Below, piece after piece: positions 7,558-15,122 of a stretch of DNA of 64,000 nucleotides. Below the pieces are notes generated by a model. The model was not told the origin of the DNA. It did no database searches and saw nothing but the letters and a program-made list of their open reading frames with translations. The number at the start of each line of letters is the position of its first letter. Position 1 is the first letter of the stretch. The translations under genes and the position numbers were made by a program. This stretch comes from Sphingomonas sp. HITSZ_GF. Its GTDB lineage: Bacteria; Pseudomonadota; Alphaproteobacteria; Sphingomonadales; Sphingomonadaceae. Where the stretch lies: positions 248,001 through 312,000 of the forward strand of contig NZ_JARQXA010000005.1 in the NCBI RefSeq assembly GCF_029543155.1. The letters are read 5' to 3'.

Positions 7558-8574
7558 TCACCAGCCCGAAGCCTTGAGCCGCACCCGGCACACGCTGTCC
7601 GACGAGGTGATGAACAGCGTCCGCCCGTCCTCGCCGAAGCAGCAATTCGCCGCCGCCTTGCCGGTGGCGATCCGCCCGAGCTTCCTGCCGTCGGGCGCGA
7701 GCACGTAGATCCCGCCCGGCCCGCTCGCGAACAGATGCCCGCTCTTCGCCACCTTCAGCCCGTCGGGCAGCCCCGGCAGCTTCTGCGAAACCTCGGCGGA
7801 GAAATCGACGAACGGCACCAGCTCCGAGCTTGCCGAGCCATCCGCGGCCAGCTCGCAGGTGAAGATCCTGGCGGCATCGGGATCGGACTGGCTGACATAG
7901 AGCCGGTCCATCCCGGGCGACACGCCGATGCCGTTCGGGCGCGTGAGGCTCTTGTCGATCAGCGAGACCTCGCTGCCATCGGCATTGACCCGGTACACCC
8001 CATTGAAGGGAAGCTGCTTGAGCGGCGAGGCATCGCCGTCGGCGAGCCCATAGGGCGGATCGGTGAAGTAGATCATCCCGCCCCGCCCGATCGCCAGGTC
8101 GTTGCAGCTGTTGAACTTCTTCCCCTCGAAGCTGTCGACGACGATCGTCTTCTGCTTCGTCGCCAGGTCCACCCGCGCGATCGCCCGCGTCCCCGAATCG
8201 GCCATCAGCAGGCCGCCCTGCGCATCGATCACCATCCCGTTCGACCCCGCCTCACGGATGCCGGCAGGGATGGCCCCGGCCAACCCCGAGGGCGACAGGA
8301 ACGGCTTCGCCCCCTCTCCCGCCTTCCAGCGATGCGCGACGTTCGCCGGCACGTCGGAGAAGAGCAGATACCCGCCCTGCTTCACCCACACCGGCCCCTC
8401 GGCCCATCTATAGCCGGTCGCGATCACTTCGATCGGGCTGGCCGCATCGATCAGCGCGTCGAGCGCCGGGTCGAAGCGGGTGATCCCGCCCACCGCTTCG
8501 CCCAGCGCCACACCGGGGACAAAGGGCAGCGCAGCCATGCCGGCCAGCAGGCTCCGGCGCGTCGTCAGGGTCAT
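7558..8574 (-). CDS. SMP-30/gluconolactonase family protein, Tat-exported
   Basis: A 338-residue six-bladed propeller lactonase. The twin-arginine leader (TTRRSLLAGMAALPFVPGVALG) points to the periplasm. Metal and active-site positions of the family are visible: Glu in AEGPVW, Asn in NSCNDLAI, Asn in RPNGIGV and Asp in LPDGLKV. The expected reaction is hydrolysis of a sugar lactone such as glucono-1,5-lactone to gluconate. The ATG at 8574 follows GAGAGG with good spacing; an ATG 18 bp further upstream is less likely. It is the last of four clustered genes with a GFOR-like enzyme, a beta-glucosidase and a gluconate permease, which supports gluconolactone as substrate. Confidence 0.9.
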   Translation of the reverse strand: MTLTTRRSLLAGMAALPFVPGVALGEAVGGITRFDPALDALIDAASPIEVIATGYRWAEGPVWVKQGGYLLFSDVPANVAHRWKAGEGAKPFLSPSGLAGAIPAGIREAGSNGMVIDAQGGLLMADSGTRAIARVDLATKQKTIVVDSFEGKKFNSCNDLAIGRGGMIYFTDPPYGLADGDASPLKQLPFNGVYRVNADGSEVSLIDKSLTRPNGIGVSPGMDRLYVSQSDPDAARIFTCELAADGSASSELVPFVDFSAEVSQKLPGLPDGLKVAKSGHLFASGPGGIYVLAPDGRKLGRIATGKAAANCCFGEDGRTLFITSSDSVCRVRLKASGW

Positions 8575-8588
8575 GTTCGTCCTCTCCG

Positions 8589-9935
8589 TCATGCAAACGG
8601 CCATAGCAGCAGCGCCACCGCGAATATCGCCGCGCCCGCGATCGTGGCGCACAGCGTCCAGCTGCGGAAGGTCTGCGCCTCGCTCAGCCCGAGATATTGC
8701 TTCACCAGCCAGAAGCCGGTGTCGTTGACATGGCTCGCCACCGTCGCCCCCGCGCCGATCACCACCGTCACCAGCGCGATCCGGCCCGGCGACAATCCGG
8801 CTGCCGCGATCAGCGGCGAAGCCAGCCCCGCCGCGGTGACCATCGCCACCGTCGCCGATCCCTGCGCCACCCGCACGAACGCCGCGAGCAGGAAGGCGAA
8901 GACCGGCACCGATACCTGCGCCGCCGCCACCGCCGCAGTCACCTGCTGCCCCGCCCCGCTCTCGATCAGCACTTCCTTGTACGCCGCGCCCGCGCCGACC
9001 ACGAGCACCATCACCCCCGCCGGCCCCAGCGCCCGCGTCATAATGTCGGAGATCACCGGCAGCGGCGCGTCGACCCGGAAGCGCAGCCACGCCGCCACGC
9101 ACAGCACGGTCAGGATCAGCGCGGTGAACGGATGTCCGATGAACAGCAGCGCCTGCTTCACCGGCCCCGCCGCCAGCGCCTGCCCCGCCACCGCCGCGGC
9201 CAGGATCAGCCCGAGCGGCACCAGCATCGCCGCCAGCGCCGGCCAGAAGCCGATCGGATCGGTCTGCGGCGCGCCTTCGTCGAGCATCGGCGGCGGCAGC
9301 GTGTCTCCCCAGCCCGGGCGCCCATGCGCCAGCCGCGCGAACACCGGGCCGGCCAGGATCGCCGCCGGTATCCCGCAGACCAGCCCGTAGAATGCCAGCA
9401 GCCCGTAATCGGTGTGGAGCAGCTCGGCGACCGCCACCGGCCCCGGATGCGGCGGCACCAGCGCATGCATCGTCATCAGCCCGGCCAGCACCGGCAGCGC
9501 GAAGAACACCACCCGCCGCTCGGCACGCACCGCCAACGTGGCGATCAGCGGCGCCAGGATGATGAAGGCGACGTCGAAGAACAGGGGCACGCCAACGATG
9601 ATGCCGATCGCCGTCAGCGCCCAGGGGATGCGCTTCTCGCCAAACGCCCCCAGCAGCCGCAGCGCGATCGCGCGCACCCCGCCCGATGCCTCGAGCAGCC
9701 CGCCCAGCACCGCGCCCAGCCCGATCACCACCGCGACGAAACCGAGCGCCTCGCCCGTCCCCTTGCGCACCGCCGCGATCACCGCCTGCGGATCGCCGCC
9801 AAAGGCAAGGCCGGTGCACAAGGCCACCAGCAGCAGCGCGACGAAGGGCTGCAGCTTCACCTTGAGCACCAGCAGGACCACCGCCGCGATGCTCAGCCCG
9901 ACGATCAGCAACGTATGCCAGGGTTCGGCGATCAC
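8589..9935 (-). CDS. GntP family gluconate:H+ symporter
   Basis: A 448-residue inner-membrane transporter with about 12 hydrophobic helices. GntP signatures visible include the early LKVKLQPFVALLLVALCTGLA block, GVPLFFDVAFIILAPL, and the MHALVPPHPGPVA segment. It should import gluconate or a related sugar acid with protons. The start is a GTG whose sequence GTGA overlaps the stop of the upstream beta-glucosidase, so translation is coupled. The downstream gene is a lactonase; together they fit production of gluconate outside the cytoplasm and its uptake. Confidence 0.93.
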   Translation of the reverse strand: MIAEPWHTLLIVGLSIAAVVLLVLKVKLQPFVALLLVALCTGLAFGGDPQAVIAAVRKGTGEALGFVAVVIGLGAVLGGLLEASGGVRAIALRLLGAFGEKRIPWALTAIGIIVGVPLFFDVAFIILAPLIATLAVRAERRVVFFALPVLAGLMTMHALVPPHPGPVAVAELLHTDYGLLAFYGLVCGIPAAILAGPVFARLAHGRPGWGDTLPPPMLDEGAPQTDPIGFWPALAAMLVPLGLILAAAVAGQALAAGPVKQALLFIGHPFTALILTVLCVAAWLRFRVDAPLPVISDIMTRALGPAGVMVLVVGAGAAYKEVLIESGAGQQVTAAVAAAQVSVPVFAFLLAAFVRVAQGSATVAMVTAAGLASPLIAAAGLSPGRIALVTVVIGAGATVASHVNDTGFWLVKQYLGLSEAQTFRSWTLCATIAGAAIFAVALLLWPFA

Positions 9936-12145
9936 AGGACCGCGGTCCGGGTCTCGATCGACGCCGCCGGCACGCTGCCGGTGCTTCCCTTCGCGATCTT
10001 CAGGCTCCCGCGCTGGCGGATATCGGCCGAGGAGCTGCCGACCATCAGCTGGATCTCGCCGGGCTCGACGATCCACTTGCCGTCGCGCCAGAAGCCGAAC
10101 TGCGCTGGACTGAGCTCGAAGGTCACGCGCCGCGTCTCGCCGGGCTTGAGCGTCACCCGCAGGAATCCGCGCAATTCCATCACCGGCCGCGCCACCGAAG
10201 CGACCGGATCGCGCACATAGAGCTGCACCACCTCGTCGCCCGCCACGCTGCCCGCATTGGTCACCGCCACGCTCACCCGCATGCCCTCGACCACCAACGG
10301 CCCATAGTCGAACCGCGCGTAGCTCAGCCCATGCCCGAACGGGAACAGCGCCCCGATTCCCACGTCGCGGTAGCGCGCGCTATCCACCGCCAGGTCCGGA
10401 TTGGCCGGCCGCCCGGTCGGCGCGTGCGCATAGCTCATCGGCACCTGCCCGGTCGTGCGCGGGAAACCGATCGGCAGCTTGCCGCCGGGGCTCGCCGCCC
10501 CGGTCAGCACCTCCACGATCGCCGGTCCGGACTGGATGCCGAGGAACCAGGTCTCGAGCACCGCGGGCACGCCCTCCAGCACCTTCTCGAGCGCGAGCGG
10601 CCGTCCGTTCATCAGTACGACGATAATCGGCTTGCCTGTCGCCTTCAGCGCGTCGACCAGCGCAGCCTGGCTGCCCGGCAGCCCGATGTCGGCACGGCTG
10701 CGCGCCTCGCCCGACAGGTCGTAATCCTCGCCGATCACCAGGATCACTTCGTCCACGCGCCCGGCCAACGCCACCGCCTCGGCGATGTCGGTGCCCGGCG
10801 CATAGCCCGCGACCTTCCCTTCGAGCGCGGCCTGGAGCGTCCACACATCGGTCGCCTGCCCCCTGCCCCGCCACGAGCCAAGCGCGGAGGAGGCATCGGC
10901 CGCCAGCGCCCCGATCAGCGCGCGCGCCCGCCCTGGCCTGAGCGGCAGCAACGCGCCTTCGTTCCGCAGCAGCACGATCGATCGCCGCGCCAGCTCGCCG
11001 GCCAGCGCGCGCGCGAGCGGCTTCTGCTCGGCGGCGGGATCGCCGAAGCCATAGGGATCGTCGAACAGCCCCAGCCGTGCCTTGGCGGTCAGGATGCGCG
11101 CCACCGCTCCGTCCACCAGCGCCACCAGCGAAGGATCGGCAGCCACCGCATCGCCCAGATGCGCGGCGTAGGTTCCGCTCGCCATGTCCATGTCGATGCC
11201 CGCGCGCAGCGCCAGCGCCGCCGCCTCGGCCGGCGTCGCGGCCACGCCGTGGTTGATCAGCTCGACAATCGCATTCCAGTCGCTGACGATCAGCCCGTCA
11301 TAGCCCCAGCGCCCGCGCAGCTCGCCGCGCACCAGTTCGGCATTGGCAGTCATCGGTACCCCGCCGACGCTGTTGAACGCCGTCATCATCGTCGCTGCGC
11401 CCGCGCGCATCGCGGCATGGAAGGGCGGCAGATAGACTTCGTGCAGCGTCCGCGCGCTCAGCTCGGCGCCGTCATAGTCGCGCCCGCCCTCGGCCGCGCC
11501 ATAGCCGGCGAAATGCTTGGCGCAGGCGAGCACGCGCCTGCCCGTGCCGAGGTCCGCCCCCTGGAAGCCGCGGATCTGCGCCTCGGCCATGCGGCTGCCC
11601 AGATAGGGGTCCTCGCCCGCGCCCTCGACCACCCGGCCCCAGCGCGCGTCGCGCGCGATGTCGACCATCGGGGTGAAGGTCCAGTGCAGTCCCGCCGCCC
11701 AGGCCTCCTCCGCCGCCAGCCGCGCCGCCTGCTCCGCCGCGTCCAGGTCCCAGCTCGCCGCCAGCGCCAGCGGCACCGGCACGATCGTGCGATAGCCATG
11801 GATCACGTCCATCGCGAACAGCAGCGGAATCCTTAGCCGCGATTCCTCGACAGCGACGCGCTGCAGATCGCGCAGCGCAGCGGCACCGGCGACGTGCAGG
11901 AACGAGCCGACCTCGCCGCGCCGCACCCGATCGAGCATTGCCGCATCGAGCTTGGAATTGAGCGCCTTTTGCCGCCCGCCCGGAATCTGGGTCATCTGTC
12001 CCAGCTTCTCGGCCAGCGTCATCTTGCCGATCAGCTCGCGGATGCGCGCCTCGTGGTCCTGCGGCATGCCCCGCGCGAACCCGGCCGGCGCCCAGGCCGA
12101 AGCGGCGAGCAGCGCGCTCGCCTGGATCATTTCGCGCCGCTTCAT
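9932..12145 (-). CDS. Glycoside hydrolase family 3 beta-glucosidase, exported
   Basis: A 737-residue GH3 enzyme. The N-terminus (KRREMIQASALLAASAWAPAGFARG) is Tat-like, so periplasmic action is expected. Domain order is the TIM-barrel catalytic domain, the alpha/beta sandwich, then a C-terminal fibronectin-III-like domain (VAVTNAGSVAGDEVVQLYVRD). The nucleophile aspartate is D289 in GLIVSDW, and AKHFAGYG and HGYRTIVPVPL are family motifs. It should release glucose from beta-glucosides (cellobiose, aryl glucosides or laminari-oligosaccharides). Its start overlaps the stop of the GFOR-like gene (ATGA) and its stop overlaps the gntP start. Confidence 0.94.
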   Translation of the reverse strand: MKRREMIQASALLAASAWAPAGFARGMPQDHEARIRELIGKMTLAEKLGQMTQIPGGRQKALNSKLDAAMLDRVRRGEVGSFLHVAGAAALRDLQRVAVEESRLRIPLLFAMDVIHGYRTIVPVPLALAASWDLDAAEQAARLAAEEAWAAGLHWTFTPMVDIARDARWGRVVEGAGEDPYLGSRMAEAQIRGFQGADLGTGRRVLACAKHFAGYGAAEGGRDYDGAELSARTLHEVYLPPFHAAMRAGAATMMTAFNSVGGVPMTANAELVRGELRGRWGYDGLIVSDWNAIVELINHGVAATPAEAAALALRAGIDMDMASGTYAAHLGDAVAADPSLVALVDGAVARILTAKARLGLFDDPYGFGDPAAEQKPLARALAGELARRSIVLLRNEGALLPLRPGRARALIGALAADASSALGSWRGRGQATDVWTLQAALEGKVAGYAPGTDIAEAVALAGRVDEVILVIGEDYDLSGEARSRADIGLPGSQAALVDALKATGKPIIVVLMNGRPLALEKVLEGVPAVLETWFLGIQSGPAIVEVLTGAASPGGKLPIGFPRTTGQVPMSYAHAPTGRPANPDLAVDSARYRDVGIGALFPFGHGLSYARFDYGPLVVEGMRVSVAVTNAGSVAGDEVVQLYVRDPVASVARPVMELRGFLRVTLKPGETRRVTFELSPAQFGFWRDGKWIVEPGEIQLMVGSSSADIRQRGSLKIAKGSTGSVPAASIETRTAVL

Positions 12146-13245
12146 GCGAGCTTGATCGCCCGGCCCTCGCGCGCCGAGCGGTAGATCGCCTCGATCAGCC
12201 GCATGTCGCGCAACCCCTCCTCGCCCGATGCGCGCAGCGGAATGCCGGTCAGCACGCTTTCCGCCAGATGGTCGAGCTGCGCGACGAACTGGTTCTTGGC
12301 CGGCGCCGGCAAGCTGACCTGCTCGGTCTTGCCGTTCGCCCGGGTCCACATCTGGTGCCCCTGATAGGGCGTGGCCGGCTCCATCCCCACCCAGCCCTTG
12401 GTCCCGGTCACGCGATAGGCATTGTGGCCGGAGGAATAGCTCGACACGCAATTGGCGATCAGTCCGGACGGGAACTGCATCTGCCAGTCGATCCGGTCCT
12501 CCACGGTGCGGAAGCGCGGATCGCTCTTGTCGGTGAATTCCATCGCGCTGATCAGCACGGGCTCCTCGCCCGCCAGGTAGCGCGCCGCGTTCAGGCTGTA
12601 GATGCCGATGTCCATCAGCGATCCGCCGCCCGAATAGGGCCGGTCGAGCCGCCACTGCCCCGGCTGGGCGTAGAAGCCATGCTCGGCGGTGATCAGGGTC
12701 GGGCGACCGACGAACCCCGATTTCACCAGCGATACGGCATGGAGGTTGTACGGCTCGAAATGGCAGCGATAGCCGATCATCAGCTTGCGCTTCGCCCCGG
12801 CCGCCGCCGCGATCATCGCCTCGGCTTCGGTGGACGAGACCGCCATCGGCTTCTCGCACAGCACATGCTTGCCCGCCCGGCTCGCACGGATCGAATATTC
12901 GGCATGCATGCTGTTGGGCAGCACGACATAGACCAGGTCGATGTCCGGATTGTCCTTGATCCGGTCATAGCTCTGGTAATCGTACCAATGGGTCCTGGGC
13001 ACGCCATATTGCGCGCCGAACTTCTCCAGCTTGGCGGGCGTGCCGCTCACCAGCGCCTTCAGCTCGGCGAATTCGCACTCGGCGATCCGCGGCAATATCT
13101 GGTTGGTCGCGTAATTGCCCAGCCCGACGATCGCATAGCCCAGCTTGCGCTTGCCCTGCGCCCAGGCCGGAAGCGGCAGCGCCCCCGCGGCCAGCCCAGC
13201 ACCGATCGCGCCCAGCATCTCGCGGCGCGTCCCCATCCTCTCCAT
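12142..13245 (-). CDS. Glucose-fructose-oxidoreductase-like enzyme (Gfo/Idh/MocA family), Tat-exported
   Basis: A 367-residue oxidoreductase. The N-terminus has a Tat motif (TRREMLGAIGAGLAAG) with cleavage near AWAQG. A Rossmann fold follows (GYAIVGLGNYA), then the catalytic CEKP with K132. The segments KLMIGYRCHFEP, GSLMDIGIYSLNAARYL, EDRIDWQM and the C-terminal QLDHLAE closely resemble Zymomonas GFOR as I remember it. GFOR is a periplasmic enzyme with tightly bound NADP that oxidises glucose to gluconolactone while reducing fructose to sorbitol. It is first in a tightly overlapping operon. A second ATG nine bases downstream is an alternative start. The hydride acceptor in this organism is unknown. 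Confidence 0.88.
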   Translation of the reverse strand: MERMGTRREMLGAIGAGLAAGALPLPAWAQGKRKLGYAIVGLGNYATNQILPRIAECEFAELKALVSGTPAKLEKFGAQYGVPRTHWYDYQSYDRIKDNPDIDLVYVVLPNSMHAEYSIRASRAGKHVLCEKPMAVSSTEAEAMIAAAAGAKRKLMIGYRCHFEPYNLHAVSLVKSGFVGRPTLITAEHGFYAQPGQWRLDRPYSGGGSLMDIGIYSLNAARYLAGEEPVLISAMEFTDKSDPRFRTVEDRIDWQMQFPSGLIANCVSSYSSGHNAYRVTGTKGWVGMEPATPYQGHQMWTRANGKTEQVSLPAPAKNQFVAQLDHLAESVLTGIPLRASGEEGLRDMRLIEAIYRSAREGRAIKLA

Positions 13246-13316
13246 TGCCCGGTCCCTCTTTCCGAAAGCGAAAAGCCCAAGCCCTGTCGCCGGCGCGTTC
13301 CCCGCCGTTCGATTGC

Positions 13317-13328
13317 GTTAGCGCTATC
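13317..13328 (-). promoter_or_regulatory. LacI/GalR-type operator upstream of the glucoside operon
   Basis: GTTAGCGCTATC is a 12-bp palindrome with the central GCGC and one mismatch between arms (GTTAGC versus GATAGC). That is the standard form of LacI-family sugar-repressor sites in Alpha- and Gammaproteobacteria. It lies 72 bp upstream of the first gene of the operon. No LacI-family gene is in the window. Confidence 0.55.
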
Positions 13329-13383
13329 ATGGATGAGGGAGATGGACCAGCCGCTCTTCTCGACTAGCCGTATGCCCTGACAC

Positions 13384-13519
13384 CCCTTCTCCCTTGATGG
13401 GAGAAGGGAGGGGCCCGCTGCCGAAGGCAGTGGGAGGGATGAGGGTGAACGCGCCTCAAACGGTATCGCTCGTGGAGAGGTCACCCCCACCCAACCCTCC
13501 CCCATCAAGGGGGAGGGCT
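13384..13519. repeat. Inverted repeat with CCTTCTCCC / CCTCCCCC arms
   Basis: A palindrome CCTTCTCCCTTGATGGGAGAAGG at one end and CCCTCCCCCATCAAGGGGGAGGG at the other, about 85 bp apart, in divergent relation. It separates the glucoside operon from the sulfotransferase cluster. Related in style to the element at 25858. Confidence 0.75.
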
Positions 13520-13538
13520 TTCCCGTGGTATCCGCTCC

Positions 13539-14591
13539 CTACCCCAGCGCCCCGCGGAACCGCGCCTTCAGCCGCGCATGCGTCTCCGCTACCCGGGCCA
13601 GCAGCGCGGGGTCGGCCTCGGCGTGGCGCGGATCGGGCGCGCGCAGGCCGGTGGAGTCGATCGGCGCCTCCACCATCACCGCCAGCCTGGGGCCATAGGT
13701 GCGCGGCTCGGCGCACAGCATGTCATAGTCGAGGAACAGCTGGCGCTCCTGCACCGCGCCCGGCGCGGCGAGCAGCGCGCGATAGACCGCGTCCCACAGC
13801 TTCAGCCAGTAATCGACGCGCATCGCGTCCTCGCCGATCGCCGGCGCGCCGTCGAACAGGAAGGGCCGGCGGTCGGCGCCGAACTCGTGATGGCCGAGCC
13901 AGGTCATGAACTGCCGGCGGAACGGCTCGCTCTCGGCCAGCGCCGTCGCCCGGCGGTGCTGCGAAAGCAGCGAAAGCGCCTGCTGCAACGGTTCGCGGAA
14001 TGGATGGACCAGAACCGCGTCGCCAAAGCTCGCCACAATGCCTTCCAGCCGCAGAACATTGTTATTGTTCTTCGACAGATAGCGGGCGCCGCCGTGGCGC
14101 AGCAGCACCAGACGCACATAGTCGCGGAACGCGGCGAGCGTCTCCGGCTGGGGCGGCACCGGCGCCAATCCGTCGCGCTTCAGGTAGCGATTGCCCTCCA
14201 GAACCCGCCAGAAAACCTCCTCGATCGCCTCCGGACTGTCGAGATCATGGGTCAAGCCGTCGCCATGCCCGCGTTCCCGGGCCTCGACGTGCCGCTTGCC
14301 GCCCAGCCTTGCCCAGCCGTTCGGTGCAAGTGGAAACGGAAGGTCGCGGTATGAGGGCGCGGCGAAGCTGCCGCCGGCGTGGAGCAGCCGGGTGAGGATC
14401 GAGGTGCCGGCGCGCGCCAGCCCGGTGATGAACACCGGCCGGCGAATCTCGATGTCTTTCAGCCGCTTGCCATGGACGGCGCGTTCGATGTCGAACGTCG
14501 CTTCGAGCAGGGCGGGCGTGCCCAGAGCGATGCGGTGGAGGAGCTTGTCAGCCCCGCTGTACACGCCGAACCTGCCAGCGGAGCGCCGCAT
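13539..14591 (-). CDS. Sulfotransferase family protein
   Basis: A 350-residue cytosolic-type sulfotransferase that should transfer sulfate from PAPS. The 5'-phosphosulfate loop is visible in PVFITGLARAGTSILTRLLH (GLARAGTS about residues 57-64), and the 3'-phosphate region in LVHPFREPLQQALSLLSQHRR. The acceptor is unknown. The ATG start at 14591 overlaps the preceding membrane-protein gene by 44 bp; a GTG at 14564 with an AGG ribosome site would reduce this to 17 bp and is equally plausible. It is the last of four overlapping genes that begin with an arylsulfotransferase-like protein, so the cluster may sulfate a common surface or exported product. Confidence 0.85.
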   Translation of the reverse strand: MRRSAGRFGVYSGADKLLHRIALGTPALLEATFDIERAVHGKRLKDIEIRRPVFITGLARAGTSILTRLLHAGGSFAAPSYRDLPFPLAPNGWARLGGKRHVEARERGHGDGLTHDLDSPEAIEEVFWRVLEGNRYLKRDGLAPVPPQPETLAAFRDYVRLVLLRHGGARYLSKNNNNVLRLEGIVASFGDAVLVHPFREPLQQALSLLSQHRRATALAESEPFRRQFMTWLGHHEFGADRRPFLFDGAPAIGEDAMRVDYWLKLWDAVYRALLAAPGAVQERQLFLDYDMLCAEPRTYGPRLAVMVEAPIDSTGLRAPDPRHAEADPALLARVAETHARLKARFRGALG

Positions 14592-14919
14592 AGGCGAGCG
14601 TGAATGGCATCAGCGCCAACTTCGAGGTCCAGTCCGTCTGGATGCCGCTAATTTCGGGACGGAAGGCGTCCAGAACCAGCAGGGCCAGCAGGGGCGAAGC
14701 GGTCGCCAGCAACAGGCCCCCGGCCCGCAGCGAGCGCATGAACATCCGGCCCGAAAGGATCCGGAGCGCCCGCTCCTTGCCCCACTCCGAAACGCCTCGC
14801 CGGGCGAGCAGCCGGGTGGCGTGCCGGCTGCAGTCGGCAAGCGCCTGGAATGCCGGGAAAAGCGGCAGGGCGCGGGCCAGCTCGAGCACCGCGACGATGG
14901 CGAGGAAGGCCAGGATCAC
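14548..14919 (-). CDS. Small membrane protein of the sulfotransferase cluster
   Basis: A 123-residue protein with an N-terminal hydrophobic helix (residues 1-17), a basic amphipathic middle (RLLARRGVSEWGKERALRIL) and two further hydrophobic stretches (about 68-85 and 99-113). I do not recognise a named family. It overlaps the sulfotransferase gene at one end and the next small gene by four bases (ATGA) at the other, so it is translated as part of the cluster. It may hold the soluble sulfotransferase at the membrane, but that is inference only. Confidence 0.75.
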   Translation of the reverse strand: MILAFLAIVAVLELARALPLFPAFQALADCSRHATRLLARRGVSEWGKERALRILSGRMFMRSLRAGGLLLATASPLLALLVLDAFRPEISGIQTDWTSKLALMPFTLAYAALRWQVRRVQRG

Positions 14920-15122
14920 CGGGCGCGCCCGCGAAGGCGCCGCACCAGCCTCTTGACCGGGTACCAGACGACCGAGACGATCGCGAGGAAGATCGAGCCG
15001 ACCAGTCCCAGCGCAACGCCGACGGCACCCAGGCCAAGCCCGGGACCGGTATAGGCCTCGGCGGCGATCGGAGCGGAGAGCGCCAGGGCAAGCGCCAGGA
15101 AACGAAGGGTTTTTACGAACAT
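14916..15122 (-). CDS. Small exported/membrane protein (GPGLG motif)
   Basis: A 68-residue protein with a signal-like N-terminus (about residues 1-23, ending AEA), then AYTGPGLGLGAVGVALG, one hydrophobic helix with SIFLAIVSVVWYP, and a very basic tail (VKRLVRRLRGRAR). A GPG-containing segment followed by a helix and a WYP-K-R tail is a recurrent architecture in small alphaproteobacterial membrane proteins, but I cannot assign a function. It overlaps the arylsulfotransferase-like gene by 10 bp and the next gene by four bases. Confidence 0.75.
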   Translation of the reverse strand: MFVKTLRFLALALALSAPIAAEAYTGPGLGLGAVGVALGLVGSIFLAIVSVVWYPVKRLVRRLRGRAR

